This document shows positions 38,535 through 48,216 of a stretch of DNA of 64,000 bases, piece by piece (position 1 is the first letter of the stretch; each line of letters opens with the position of its first letter). The notes below the pieces were generated by a model. The model was not told where the DNA came from. It saw nothing but the letters and a program-made list of their open reading frames with translations, and did not search any database. The position numbers and the translations under genes are program-made. The stretch is taken from positions 2,666,001-2,730,000 of the forward strand of contig OZ251230.1 in the NCBI GenBank assembly GCA_965240325.2. The letters run 5' to 3'. The stretch comes from Rebecca billardiae RCC1528 (Eukaryota; Haptophyta).

Positions 38535-39477
38535 GAGTCGTGTTATCGACCAGTAGGACCGTACGTCGTGAGAGTCATCGAGGAGGCTGCTGAGTCAGCT
38601 GCGCCCGACCCGCTCCGCGCCTCCGGTCAGCCTCCGCGCCCGCTGCCGCCTCCGCCGCGGGGCCGGCCGATCGTCGGGCGGTCAGCCGCGTAGTCCGCAA
38701 TGAAACTCGACGTCCAACCGGACAGATTCCCGGTAGTCCGCTGAGTAACCGGTCATCGTAGTGTGAGCCGTGCTGACTGCGTGACGCCGCGGCCGGGCCC
38801 GGGCGCGCGGGTGCCAGTAGCTATACTATAGATACTAGCTAGGCCCCGGGTGCCAGTAGCTACTGGCACCCGGGCGGTAGCTACTGGCACCCGCGCCACC
38901 GGTGACCCGCCCTGCCGCGGCCGCGGCCGCTCGGCCATTGTGACCCGGCGGCGAGTGAGAGTCCCCGTAGTCAGCTCTCATGATGGCCTCACGCGAGGAT
39001 CGCGCCGGTACGGACCGCTGCGACGACTGGTGGCGCGCGCCGACTTCTGTCTGTCTCGTGCAGCGAGCGAGCCGCGGCGCCGGCGGCAGCGGCGGCAGCC
39101 GTCGCGCCGCCGACTGCTGCGCTGGCTGCTGCGGCGGCGGCGGAGCTTCAACGGCGGCGAGCCGCGCGGCCCGCGCGGTCCGGGCACAGAGCGGCTGAGC
39201 TGTGACACGGGATGCCGGACCGTCCCGCCGAGCGGCAACGGTCGTCACGGGCTGCACGTTGGGCTCGGACACGGCCGTGGTGAGGTTGACGAGCGCAAGT
39301 ACGACCTCGCCGTTGTGCATGAACTTGAGCGAGATGACCGCGCTGAACGAGCAGGCCAAGTCTGTTCGGCACGCCGCCTAGGGCTGCGCGCTCGCCGCGT
39401 GCGTCGAGGCCGAGGAAGGCTGGGTTCTCAGGAACGGTACTGCAGGCGACAGCAGTAAGCAGCTTGCCCCTGACCGG
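38535..39477. other. Gene-free region with palindrome cluster
   Basis: Contains the palindromes listed separately near 38845. Otherwise nothing recognisable. Confidence 0.35.
38808..38892. repeat. Palindrome cluster around a 30-bp perfect palindrome
   Basis: The 30 bases at 38845-38874 are a perfect palindrome with core GGTGCCAGTAGCTACTGGCA. A further half-copy (GGGTGCCAGTAGCT) lies at about 38809 and another in inverted orientation (AGCTACTGGCACCC) at about 38878. Four half-sites in 85 bp could form alternative cruciforms. Confidence 0.88.
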
Positions 39478-40218
39478 TCACGTCGCCGAGTCACGCCGCA
39501 GCCGCTCATGAATCTTGCGCACCTGCGCGACGAAGAGGGCGGCGCTGCACGCGGACATGCAGATAACGAGGAGCGCGACGTGCAACGCGTTCATCGCCGT
39601 CGCCAGAGCGCTACCAGACCCACACATCGCCTGCCATGCCGCCTCGACCGCCTCGCGCGAGCTCCACAAACAGTGCGCTTCTGCCGCGCGAGCACGCTCT
39701 GCTGTGTGATCTGGTTGGTGTACCGGTGAAAATGCATCGAGGGGCCCTTCGTATGCGGCATTAGACCTCGCACGTCCTTCTCCCCGCCCTTCTTTCACGC
39801 CAAGTGTCTGCGCGCGCGGCGATCCGCGGCGGCGGGCAGATGCGGCCACATGCAGGCGAGCAGCAGAAAGGGCGCGCGTGCATGGTGAACGCGTCAGATG
39901 CAGGATACGTGATGCGCATTTTGGGCATCTACACTCCGATCCCGCCCATCGCCACTTATTCGCCAGACCCGCATCTCCAAGGGGCTCGGCGCTGTGCGCG
40001 CCTTCGCGCGCGCGAATGTTCAAATCATGGCCGCGCGTGCAAACGGGGTGCAGGTGGACGATGGATGCGGCGGAGCGATTCCTGCGCCGCGCCGCAAATG
40101 CGGGGAACTGTATTGCGCAGCTGAAGCGCACGCACCATCGCGGCCCAGCCAAGCCGCTCGGTCCCAGGCCGACGCCAGCTGGCGACGTTCGTCGCGCGAT
40201 GGGCGATTTCGACGACAT
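39478..40218 (-). CDS. Weak ORF, possible small C-terminally anchored membrane protein
   Basis: 246 aa from the ATG at 40218. The last 45 residues contain one good transmembrane segment (ALHVALLVICMSACSAALFV) followed by a basic tail (QVRKIHERLRRD), as in a tail-anchored protein. The preceding 200 residues are Arg/Ala/Ser-rich with scattered Cys and match nothing known. The true gene, if any, may be shorter or spliced. Confidence 0.22.
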   Translation of the reverse strand: MSSKSPIARRTSPAGVGLGPSGLAGPRWCVRFSCAIQFPAFAARRRNRSAASIVHLHPVCTRGHDLNIRAREGAHSAEPLGDAGLANKWRWAGSECRCPKCASRILHLTRSPCTRALSAARLHVAASARRRGSPRAQTLGVKEGRGEGRARSNAAYEGPLDAFSPVHQPDHTAERARAAEAHCLWSSREAVEAAWQAMCGSGSALATAMNALHVALLVICMSACSAALFVAQVRKIHERLRRDSAT

Positions 40219-40360
40219 CGCGAAGCGCTCGACCAATTCGCCTCCGGCCGTCCGCCGGCCGCGTCCAACTGCCGGCGAGGGAGCCGGGTCGGCAGTTATC
40301 GCATTTTTTTAATGGGTTCGCCGAATTAGCTTACGGTCGTGGCTGGCGGGCGATCCTGCG

Positions 40361-40416
<56 letters not shown>

Positions 40417-41237
40417 TCCGTCCGCCACGTTAATGATGGAGTCGCGGTGTTTCAAATGACGAATGAATTGCGCGCTCGGCCACAGCGTGCCGCGCTGCGG
40501 CGCCGCCCCGTCACGGCACACGGCCCTGACCGGCCGCGCGTCTTATATACTAGTTACTCGGACTGTGCGGACCGATTACTCGGACGACTCTCGTCTCTCA
40601 CTCTCTGTAGTATATATATCGTCGTCATCCGTGCGTTACTCTGCTCACTCGCCGCCGGTCCAGGACCCACTCGTCTGGACCGACAGGCATTCTCGTTCTC
40701 GGGCACTCACTCGCCATCAGACATCATATCAGTACCGCTACGGTGGATGCAGGATGGCCGGCGCGCGCCGGTATAGTAGCATCAGCGCAGCCGCCGCACG
40801 CGGTATACTACTATATATACTAGTCCGTGCATGAATCTATATAGAAATTAAGTGGCCCGCGTGATCTGACAGACAGCGGTCTGAGCCGGCCGAGCCGCCC
40901 GCGAGACCCGGGACTGGCGAGGCCAGTACTGCACTCTGACAGGCGCTACTAGCGCGATGCGCCATCATCATACAGAATCAGATGCTGATGACTATGATAC
41001 ATTATTCGTTCGGATACTCAGTCTCCTAAGTAAGTCTCAGCGACCGGTCGCCGCGGCCGCCCCCGGGGCGAAACGCCGCCGCGCCCGGGTCGTCCGGCGG
41101 CTCATCACAGCCGACACGCGCGCTGCTGCCGACCCGGCCGTCCGCCTGTGAGTGCCGGGTCGCGGGCGCGCTTGCTGTGCCGCCAAGTAGTACTCGATGA
41201 CCTGGAAACTGGAGCCTCGGCGTTGCCCGCCAGTGAG
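40219..41237. other. Intergenic region with (TA)n tract; no gene seen
   Basis: Includes a (TA)n run and several TATATACTA-like words between 40540 and 40840. Composition is closer to 50% GC than the coding regions. Confidence 0.4.
40364..40414. repeat. (TA)n microsatellite, about 25 repeats
   Basis: An uninterrupted alternating TA tract of about 50 bp. Confidence 0.96.
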
Positions 41238-42218
41238 TCAGCAGGTGGGCGTGCGAGTGCCGATGCTCGGCGCCTCGGCGGCAGCGGCGGCAGCGTGCTT
41301 TGCCGGCGTGGTGAGCTCGCGGATCGGCGTGCTTGCCACTGTAGCCGCCCGCCCGCCCGCCTTCGCGCCGTCCGTTGGTGGCAGCAGGGCGTTGCCAGCC
41401 GCCGGCGTGTCCGCGGCGCCGTGCTTGCCGCGGCCGCCGCCGCGCTCGGCCCGCCGCTTGTCCGCCGAGTGACGCGGGGTGAGAGCCGAAGGCGCGACGC
41501 GTTCGCGGGCAGGCCGGCTCGCGGGCGCGGCACGCTGCTCTTTCCCTTTCGCGCCCGCCGCCACTGGCGCGTCCGCAGATGGGCTCGGGTTCGGCAGCGG
41601 CGTGGCCGGCGTGGCCGGCACGTCATCACCCTGCGCGCTGTCAGCGCCGCGCTCGGCCGCCTCGGCCGCAGCCGGCGGGCTCGGCGCCCCAGCGCGCACG
41701 AGCAGGTGCGGGTGCAGCTCCCCCTCGTCCGTCGGCACGGGCGGGCGGCGGCGCGAGACCCATGCCACCTCGAGCACGGAGAGCGCGCCGAACGCGAAGA
41801 TGGCCACGCCGAGCATGAAGGAGATGCGAGATTCGCCGAGTGTCCCCACCAGCACGGCTGCGCTCAGCATCAGCATGAGGCCGGGGACGACGGTGCGCCG
41901 ATCGCCGACGAGGCAGCGACACAGCTCGTGCACGAAGCGCGCGGAGCGCCCCATCGGCTGCTCGTCGTCGGGCGACGACTGCTTCTCGATGCACGCGCGG
42001 TACTTGGCCTGGCACACGGCGCACTTGAGCCTCGGCTCGAGCGCCATCGCGCGCCGCTGCTCCGAGTTGAGGAGCTGCTCGAGGCAGGCGCGGTGCACGA
42101 CCATGGTGCAGTCGCAGATGCCGGCCAGCGGGGCCTCGCCGAGCTCGGGGTCATCGTGCAGGCACACGAAGCACTTGCCCGCGTCGCCGGCCTCGGACGT
42201 GGCGCTGCTGCCGGCCAT
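41238..42218 (-). CDS. RING-CH (MARCH-type) membrane E3 ubiquitin ligase
   Basis: 326 aa from the ATG at 42218 (MAGSSATSE); the longer frame begins with TTG. The N-terminal RING-CH finger has C4HC3 spacing: Cys16, Cys19, Cys35, Cys37, His42, Cys45, Cys66, Cys69 (KCFVCLHDDPELG ... CDCTMVVHRACL ... LKCAVC). Two transmembrane segments follow at about 104-123 (VVPGLMLMLSAAVLVGTLG) and 128-150 (ISFMLGVAIFAFGALSVLEV), the usual MARCH layout. The C-terminal half is Pro/Ala/Arg-rich and probably disordered and cytosolic. Expected to ubiquitinate membrane proteins. Head-to-head with the SulP transporter across 341 bp. Confidence 0.85.
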   Translation of the reverse strand: MAGSSATSEAGDAGKCFVCLHDDPELGEAPLAGICDCTMVVHRACLEQLLNSEQRRAMALEPRLKCAVCQAKYRACIEKQSSPDDEQPMGRSARFVHELCRCLVGDRRTVVPGLMLMLSAAVLVGTLGESRISFMLGVAIFAFGALSVLEVAWVSRRRPPVPTDEGELHPHLLVRAGAPSPPAAAEAAERGADSAQGDDVPATPATPLPNPSPSADAPVAAGAKGKEQRAAPASRPARERVAPSALTPRHSADKRRAERGGGRGKHGAADTPAAGNALLPPTDGAKAGGRAATVASTPIRELTTPAKHAAAAAAEAPSIGTRTPTC

Positions 42219-42559
42219 ATCGGCACCGCGCCACCACCTGTTCTGCACTGCCTTTGTGGAAGCGCGCAAGATCTCGGTTTGGCATCAAGCCCAGGGACGT
42301 TGATTAGACGTTTAGCGCCACTGTCATCAACAGCTACCGAGGCAGATAGCAGATTCCACTGATTTCAGATTCTTGCACTTACTGAGTTCCTATGCACATA
42401 CCGACGGAGGAATCTGCAGTTCCACGCGGTCCGGGTCGACCTCGCGCCGCCGGACGGCGGTGATTCAGCTGGGGCTGCGAAGACTGGGGCACTGGTGGGA
42501 ATCTTTTGGATTGACGTCGTCGGTTGACGTCGACGGCCAGCGGCACTGGCCAATCCAGC
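42219..42559. promoter_or_regulatory. Divergent spacer, RING-CH (-) / SulP (+)
   Basis: 341 bp between start codons, with noticeably lower GC than the flanking genes and no coding signal. Presumed to hold both promoters. No TATA box or shared motif was identified. Confidence 0.4.
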
Positions 42560-44422
42560 ATGGTCATGTTTCAGGACGGAAAGGGCGGCGCCGAAATGGC
42601 GGCGGTGCCCGACGTGGAGCAGACGCCCGGGCGGGTGGAGGGCAACTCAGCACACAGCAGTGGAGGGGCAAAACCCTCGGACATCGTCTCCGACGTGCCC
42701 CCGGGCGCGCCGGACGTCAAGCGCGAGCGCAGCGCGATGGCGGCCGCGCCCACGTGGAGCGAGATGGACAACATGGAGCGCTTGGGGCACGTGAAGACAG
42801 AGGTGCTGATCGGCATCATCATCTTCCTCTCGCAGCTGCCCGAGTCGGTCGCCTTCGCCTTCCTCGCCTCGATGACCCCGCCGACCGCGCTGCACTCCGC
42901 GTGGATCATCGGCTTCATCACGTCGGCGTTTGGCGGCCGGCCCGGCATGATCTCGGGCGCGGCGGGCGCGCGCGCGACGATCATCGGCTCGTTCCTCGGC
43001 ACGGCGGAGCGCGTGGGGCTGAACGGCGAGGGCGTCGAGATCGTCTTCCCCGCGGTGATCATCAGCGGCGGCTTCATGCTGCTCATCTGGTACACCAAGT
43101 TCTACCGGTTCACCAAGCTGATCCCGGAGAGCGTGCTGGTGGGCTTTCTGAACGGGCTCGGGCTGCTCATCATCCTCTCGCAGGTGTACACGTTCCGCAA
43201 CGACAACGACACGGAGTGGCGGACGGGCGAGGAGCTCGGCTGGATGGTGCTCATCACCTTCGTCTCGTGGGCCACGATGGAGTTCACGCCCAAGATGCCG
43301 TGCCGCTTTTCAAACCTGATCCCGTCGTCGCTGCTCGCACTCGTCGTCGGCGCGGTCGTCGAGTTCGCGCTCGTGCGCCCGCTCGGCGCGCGGACGGACA
43401 CGATCGGCGACGTGGCGGAGTTCACGCCGGAGAACGCGCTGCCCACGCCCTTCATGATCGACGCGCAGTACGACCTGACCAAGCTGCAGGCCGAGGGCAT
43501 CCCGACGCGCATCTTCCTGCTGTCCGTGCTCCTGTGCGCGGTCGGCTCGATTGAGTCGCTGCTGACCGCCGAGGTGGTGACCGAGGTGGTGAAGACGCCG
43601 AACCGGCCGGACCGCGTGATGTCCGCGCTGGGCGTGGCGAACATCATCGCCGGCTTCGTCGGCGGCATGGGCGGCGACGCGACCATCGGCCTCTCCAAGA
43701 TGAACGTGATCTCGGGCGGCACCTCGCGCATCTCAGGCGTGGTCGCGTCGATCGGCGTGCTCCTGTCGGTCACGGTGGCGTACCCGCTGCTCAACCTCGT
43801 GCCGATGAGCGCGCTGACGGGCGTGATGCTCGTGGTCGGGCTGCACACGTTCAGCTGGCCGAGCATCCCGTACGCCCTCTCCGCCTGCCTCCCCGAGGCG
43901 TGGCGCGCCCGCTTCAACGTGCGCGGCAAGCAGCTGCTGCCGCTGCGCGTAGACAGGTACGACGCGCTCATCATGGTCGTGGTGTCCGTGATCTCGTACA
44001 CCACCAACATCGTGTACGGCATCTTCGCCGGCGTGGTGCTCGCGTGCTGCCGCTTCTCGTGGGAGAGCACGCACGACTTCCACGTCTCGTCCACCATGCG
44101 CGCCGACGGCTCCAAGCTGTACACCGCGCAGGGCGAGCTCTTCTTTGCGACGGCGAACAAGTTCCACCTCGAGTTTGACTACGTCAACGACCCGCAGCGC
44201 GTGCAGCTGCTGCTCGAGTTCGAGCCGCAGGACTACTCGGCGGTGCACGCGATCCGGAAGGTGATGCACAACTACGAGAAGGCGGAGAAGAGCATCGAGG
44301 TGCGCATCCACGGCGGCGAGCTCAAGGGCGGCGAGACCGCGCCCAACTACGCGCAGACCATTGAGATGAGTGAGGAGTGGCACCGCGCGCGCGCCGTGCA
44401 CAAGGACGACGTGAGCAAGTGA
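42560..44422 (+). CDS. SulP/SLC26-family anion transporter
   Basis: 620 aa from the ATG at 42560 (MVMFQDGKGG); the longer frame starts with a TTG. SulP proteins carry sulfate, bicarbonate or other anions. After an approximately 75-residue cytosolic N-terminus, about 10-12 membrane segments follow. These include LIGIIIFLSQLPESVAFAFL, the GARATIIGSFLG segment, LIPESVLVGFLNGLGLLIIL and SIESLLTAEVVTE. The last is the conserved SulP stretch before the NGGMGGDATIG-like region, here VGGMGGDATIGLSKMNVISG. The C-terminal part from about residue 500 (ADGSKLYTAQGELFFATANK) is a STAS-like domain. The family call is firm. The substrate is not determinable; bicarbonate or sulfate are the obvious options in an alga. 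Single exon. Confidence 0.9.
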   Translation: MVMFQDGKGGAEMAAVPDVEQTPGRVEGNSAHSSGGAKPSDIVSDVPPGAPDVKRERSAMAAAPTWSEMDNMERLGHVKTEVLIGIIIFLSQLPESVAFAFLASMTPPTALHSAWIIGFITSAFGGRPGMISGAAGARATIIGSFLGTAERVGLNGEGVEIVFPAVIISGGFMLLIWYTKFYRFTKLIPESVLVGFLNGLGLLIILSQVYTFRNDNDTEWRTGEELGWMVLITFVSWATMEFTPKMPCRFSNLIPSSLLALVVGAVVEFALVRPLGARTDTIGDVAEFTPENALPTPFMIDAQYDLTKLQAEGIPTRIFLLSVLLCAVGSIESLLTAEVVTEVVKTPNRPDRVMSALGVANIIAGFVGGMGGDATIGLSKMNVISGGTSRISGVVASIGVLLSVTVAYPLLNLVPMSALTGVMLVVGLHTFSWPSIPYALSACLPEAWRARFNVRGKQLLPLRVDRYDALIMVVVSVISYTTNIVYGIFAGVVLACCRFSWESTHDFHVSSTMRADGSKLYTAQGELFFATANKFHLEFDYVNDPQRVQLLLEFEPQDYSAVHAIRKVMHNYEKAEKSIEVRIHGGELKGGETAPNYAQTIEMSEEWHRARAVHKDDVSK

Positions 44423-44838
44423 CGGCTGACGAGCACGGCGAGCGAGGCGGCGCGCTGCCCGGCTCTGCGGCCGCCGCGTGCGCCGTCCGCTGCCGCTGGG
44501 CGGCATGCGCGCGGAGCGTGGCCGAGCTGCCGGCGGCCGCCCCGACCCCGCCGCTCGACCGCACTGCACCGTGTCCGCCCAGTGACCCAGTCTGGCCGCG
44601 GACAGTGCCGTGCTCCCGCGCGTCACGGATCATCGGCCGATTGATTACTAACTACGTTCGGCGCGCACGGCAGATCGACGACGCCAGCTGCAGTGCCGCC
44701 GGCGGCCGGCTGCGCCGCACCCTTATTTGGTGTAAGGGCGTGTCGTATGAATACCGTACGACGACATGATCAGATATATACGACCTGTCGGTCGCAGCAT
44801 CAGGGCATATAGTATCGACCGGAGTACGTTGCATGGTC
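44423..44838. other. 3' flank of SulP gene, no gene seen
   Basis: GC-rich at first, then mixed sequence with TATATACGACC-like words leading into the transposon-like element. Confidence 0.35.
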
Positions 44839-44850
44839 ATAATAATATGT

Positions 44851-46846
44851 ATAATATATATATATATGTGTAAACTTTTCTGAGGATAGCGCACCAGCAA
44901 AATCCCTTGACCGCCATCCGGATTTTACGGAGGCCGCGTTTGGACGCAGAAACGCGCGATGGCGAGGCCCGCCCTCGCACCACCGCTCTCGCGAGATCGC
45001 GACCGTGCGACCTGCGGCGTTGCGCTCGACGCGCTCTTTCTGCTCGGAGGCCGCGAGGACTCCCAGGTGCGCCAGCTCGCGAGCGCGCACCTTCCTCCTC
45101 GCCGCGCTCGCCGAGCACGAGCCGATCTGCAGCAGATGTGCAAGGAGCCGCATGTGGCCTTCCTCGCGCGCGCGGCACGGCTGCACACGAAAATCGTTAG
45201 AGGGCACTTCTCCGCGCATTCTACATTTTGGGGAAAGAACGCCTGAACTGCACAAAAAGTGCCCTCTAACGCTTCCGCTCCTCGCCGTTGCGTGCACGCG
45301 CAAAGGAGCACTGCAAAGGGTGCGACTGGGAGCATTCCTTCTCCCGGGCGGCCACCACGGCCTCGGAGGTGGTGAGGAACGCGTCGGCGACCACGGCGTG
45401 GACCACCTCCGTCGCGCCGGACACTCCGGTCGCCCCTCGCCGGACTCCATCCTCGCTGCGCGCTGACCGTTTGCCGAGCGGGCTGCCCCGCCGCCTGCCC
45501 GGCGTGTGCCCGCGTGGTGACACAAGATGGTCGAAGGCGTGGCAGCGCGGTGGTGCGTGCGATCGGGGGACCCCACCTGAGCTACGACACGGGCGCGCGC
45601 GCTCATCCGTGCTCATCACGGTGGTGCACGCGCGCGTCGCGCGCTGACGCTCGTCGGCTGTCGCGCGCTGACGGCTGGGCTGCTTTGGGGTGTCGGCGGC
45701 GGCCACAGCTCGCTGGTACGGGCGCGATGGTGGCTGCGAGTGGTACGCGGCGTTGCACCAGGTCCGTGTGCGTCACGCACGACGCTCGGCCGGCTCGCCC
45801 TCGGACCATTGGCTGAGCCCTACTCGCCGCGCGCACTGCGCGCGGCAGCCGCTCCGCAGCTGCTCCGGGCACGAAGCGCGCCCCGCGCGCTGCACGTGGG
45901 CGCGACGAGGTGGTGCAGCGAGCATGCGCGAGAGTGTGCGCGTGATGGGCACCACAATGACGATACTTGCCATGCACATCTGCCCCTCGCCACGCCTTCG
46001 TCACGATAGCTGCGACTGCTGCCCGGAGGTGCGCTCGAGCGCTCGCGCGCGTTTGAATCTGGGCTCGGCGGCGATCGCGTGGACGAGGGGCAGCGCGGTG
46101 CACGGTGGCGGAGCGCGTGCGGAGCGCAGCCTACACCTCCTACACGCTCCATCCAGACACATCGCGCATGCTCGCGCGGCCTCCTCGGTCCATCACGTGC
46201 GCGTGCGCGCGCGAGCAGGTGTGCATTCGCCGGGCGCGTTCACGGCGCGCCGCGTTGGCGCGCGCGCACCGATACCCGTGCGCAGCTCGACGAGCGAGCG
46301 CGGTGTGTTTCGATGCGTATGGGGAGGCTCGAATTTACGCGCGCGCACGCGCCGGCCCTCGCCGCCCCTTCGCTCGCCCACGCCTCATCTGCGCGCTCGG
46401 CGTTTGCAGGCAGCTGCGCATTCTTTCCGACACGTGCGCAAACGAGCAGATGGCGCTGGGCGAGGTCGATTGGTGCGTCAGATATTCGGCAACGACCAGG
46501 CCCGCTTGTGTGCCGCCGCTCGTGCTACTCTCGACGACCACCTCTGGCTCGGTCGCGCGCACGAGGCTGCTCGCGGCCGAATCGTGCCGTGTACCGTCAA
46601 GCTGTACCGTGCGCAGCGAGGCGCACTCAGACGTCGGCATGGGCTCGCATGCGAGGGCCCGGCAGTGCGACGCGTCGATGGAGCATGCTCCGGATACGCT
46701 TCGGCGCACTTCCCGACGCGCACGAGCCGCTCGAAGGCGCGGAAGGGCGCCCAAACGGGGCAACCGCCATTTTGCGCCACTTCGGCCCGGATGGCGGTCA
46801 AGGGAAATTGCTGGTGCGCTATCCTCAGAAAAGTTTAATCATATAT
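44851..46846. mobile_element. Putative 2.0-kb DNA transposon with 51-bp terminal inverted repeats
   Basis: The terminal repeats 44871-44921 and 46787-46837 are reverse complements at 49 of 51 positions (TAAACTTTTCTGAGGATAGC ... CCGCCATCCGG). Outside them are short AT-rich tails, then a 12-bp direct repeat ATAATAATATGT at 44839-44850 and 46847-46858 that may be the target-site duplication. It lies in AT-rich sequence, so coincidence is possible. No transposase is recognisable: the ORFs inside are short or Arg/Ser-rich, although the minus-strand frame around 44930-45180 and the one at 46335-46763 have a less random look. Either a non-autonomous element or one of an undescribed family. Confidence 0.6.
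45195..45271. repeat. 15-bp stem-loop inside the transposon-like element
   Basis: CGTTAGAGGGCACTT at 45195-45209 is perfectly complementary to AAGTGCCCTCTAACG at 45257-45271, with a 47-nt loop. It may be a nested small inverted-repeat insertion or a structural element of the larger transposon. Confidence 0.75.
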
Positions 46847-46858
46847 ATAATAATATGT

Positions 46859-47286
46859 CGTCGTAATTGTGTCAGCTGCTGCGACGGCTGTCCGTGAGTG
46901 ATCGCTATATATGTAATGCCCGCCTCTTGCGAGCGCGCAGAGAAGATGCGCCGAGAGGCGACAAGCTCTGTCGGCGGCAGCGTCATTGTTCGGTGGCACT
47001 GCGGAGTGGGCGCAGCGCGCGGCCACTGCGCGCAGCACTCGTCATCTGCGCCGGCGACGCCGGACACAGGTGCTCGAGCGAGTGCTGACGTGATGCTCCG
47101 GGTGACGCAGCGTCACGGCCGCCCGCTCGGACCACGAGCAGCTCGTGCGCGCGTTTTGGCGTGCGCCGTGCGCGTGCCGCACGCCGCCGTGCAATAGAGC
47201 TCAACAACGAGGCGCACGGCGTGCGGGCCCGCCGTGCGCGCGGCGAGCTGCTTGGTGGCAGCTGGCGCGCGCTCGTGCGCGCGCGC
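46859..47286. other. Intergenic region, no gene seen
   Basis: 3' flank of the PH-like gene (which is on the minus strand) and flank of the transposon-like element; no credible coding frame. Confidence 0.35.
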
Positions 47287-47808
47287 TCACGCCGCCGAGG
47301 CGATCGCCTCCGCCACGGGCTCGGCGGCGGCGGACTGCGCCTTGGAGGGTGCCGGCGCGCGCACGAACAACGCGAGCGCGTCGGCCCACTCGCGCGCCGC
47401 CCGCTCGTTGGCCGCGCTGAACTTGTACGTGGAGGTGGCCTTGGGCTGGTCGCGCATCGTGACCGACACCGTCACGCCGTCGACAACGGGCGCCTCCATC
47501 GTGGCGAAGGGGAGCGACTTCTCGGCGGCCTTCGCGCCCGGCTTGGTGTAGATCAGCGCCGTGCTGTCGTCCGAGATGTACACGTGGCGCACGGAGAGCA
47601 GGCCGATGCCGCGGCGCGACTCCTTCCGGAGCTGCGTGTTGAGCGCCGCCTTTGCCGCCTCGCGCGCCGCCGCCGCCTCCTCCTCGCGCCGGAGCTCCTC
47701 GGCGTCCTTGTGCATGCGCCCGTACCACGGCGAGTGCGGCACCTCCGCCGCGGTCGCCTCGGCCTCCTGCCCGTTGTAGACGCCGATGCACTTGAGGATG
47801 GCGAGCAT
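47287..47808 (-). CDS. PH-domain-like small protein
   Basis: 173 aa from the ATG at 47808. An N-terminal charged helix (about 30-60: EELRREEEAAAAREAAKAAL) precedes a beta-rich region. That region runs GIGLLSVRHVYISDDSTALI, then SLPFATMEAPVVDGVTVSVT, and ends in the helix NERAAREWADALALFV, which is how PH domains close. No catalytic motif. PH domains bind phosphoinositides or proteins; nothing more specific can be said. The N-terminus may be incomplete if further exons lie upstream. Next on the same strand is the giant receptor gene, whose stop is about 400 bp upstream of this start. Confidence 0.55.
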   Translation of the reverse strand: MLAILKCIGVYNGQEAEATAAEVPHSPWYGRMHKDAEELRREEEAAAAREAAKAALNTQLRKESRRGIGLLSVRHVYISDDSTALIYTKPGAKAAEKSLPFATMEAPVVDGVTVSVTMRDQPKATSTYKFSAANERAAREWADALALFVRAPAPSKAQSAAAEPVAEAIASAA

Positions 47809-48216
47809 GGTGTTCGACGGGGTGGTGACGCGGGACGGCGGCGGGGGTTTGGCGGCGGCAGGTGGCTCAACTGCGGCGGGCCGCGCGCTTTTTCCGCGCC
47901 GGTCCGAACCAGCGCTCCCGCACGCCTGCGCTGGCGGTGCCGTTTTCGCTCGGCGCTGGTGATCAAGAGCGGCAGCGGTTGAGATCTTTCATGGGAGCAT
48001 TCGTCAACGGCCAGGAGTGCTCATAGTAATAGTAGTACACCCACACGAGGTGACCGGAAAGGCAGGCTCGGCAGTGATAGAATCAAGATGGCGGCCGTCC
48101 GCTTCGCGCGGCCGCACCGGCGGACGGTGGCGGTGGCGGTGGGCCGATGGCTTGCCAATCGCGCCCGTCGGCGTCGGGAGAGCTGAGCGGGATGGCGCAA
48201 ACGCTGCCGCGACTCG
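47809..48216. other. Intergenic region between PH-like and giant receptor genes
   Basis: Promoter or 5' UTR of the PH-like gene and 3' UTR of the receptor gene. GC-rich ends flank a milder middle at about 47990-48070. Nothing else seen. Confidence 0.35.

Noticed and set aside
42524-42559. SulP start at 42524 and RING-CH start at 42269
   Set aside because: Both are TTG codons. In-frame ATGs at 42560 and 42218 are more credible for a eukaryote.
45690-46838. 382-residue plus-strand frame as the transposase of the 2.0-kb element
   Set aside because: Arg/Ser/Ala-rich with no catalytic acidic triad or zinc-finger pattern, and it runs into the terminal repeat.
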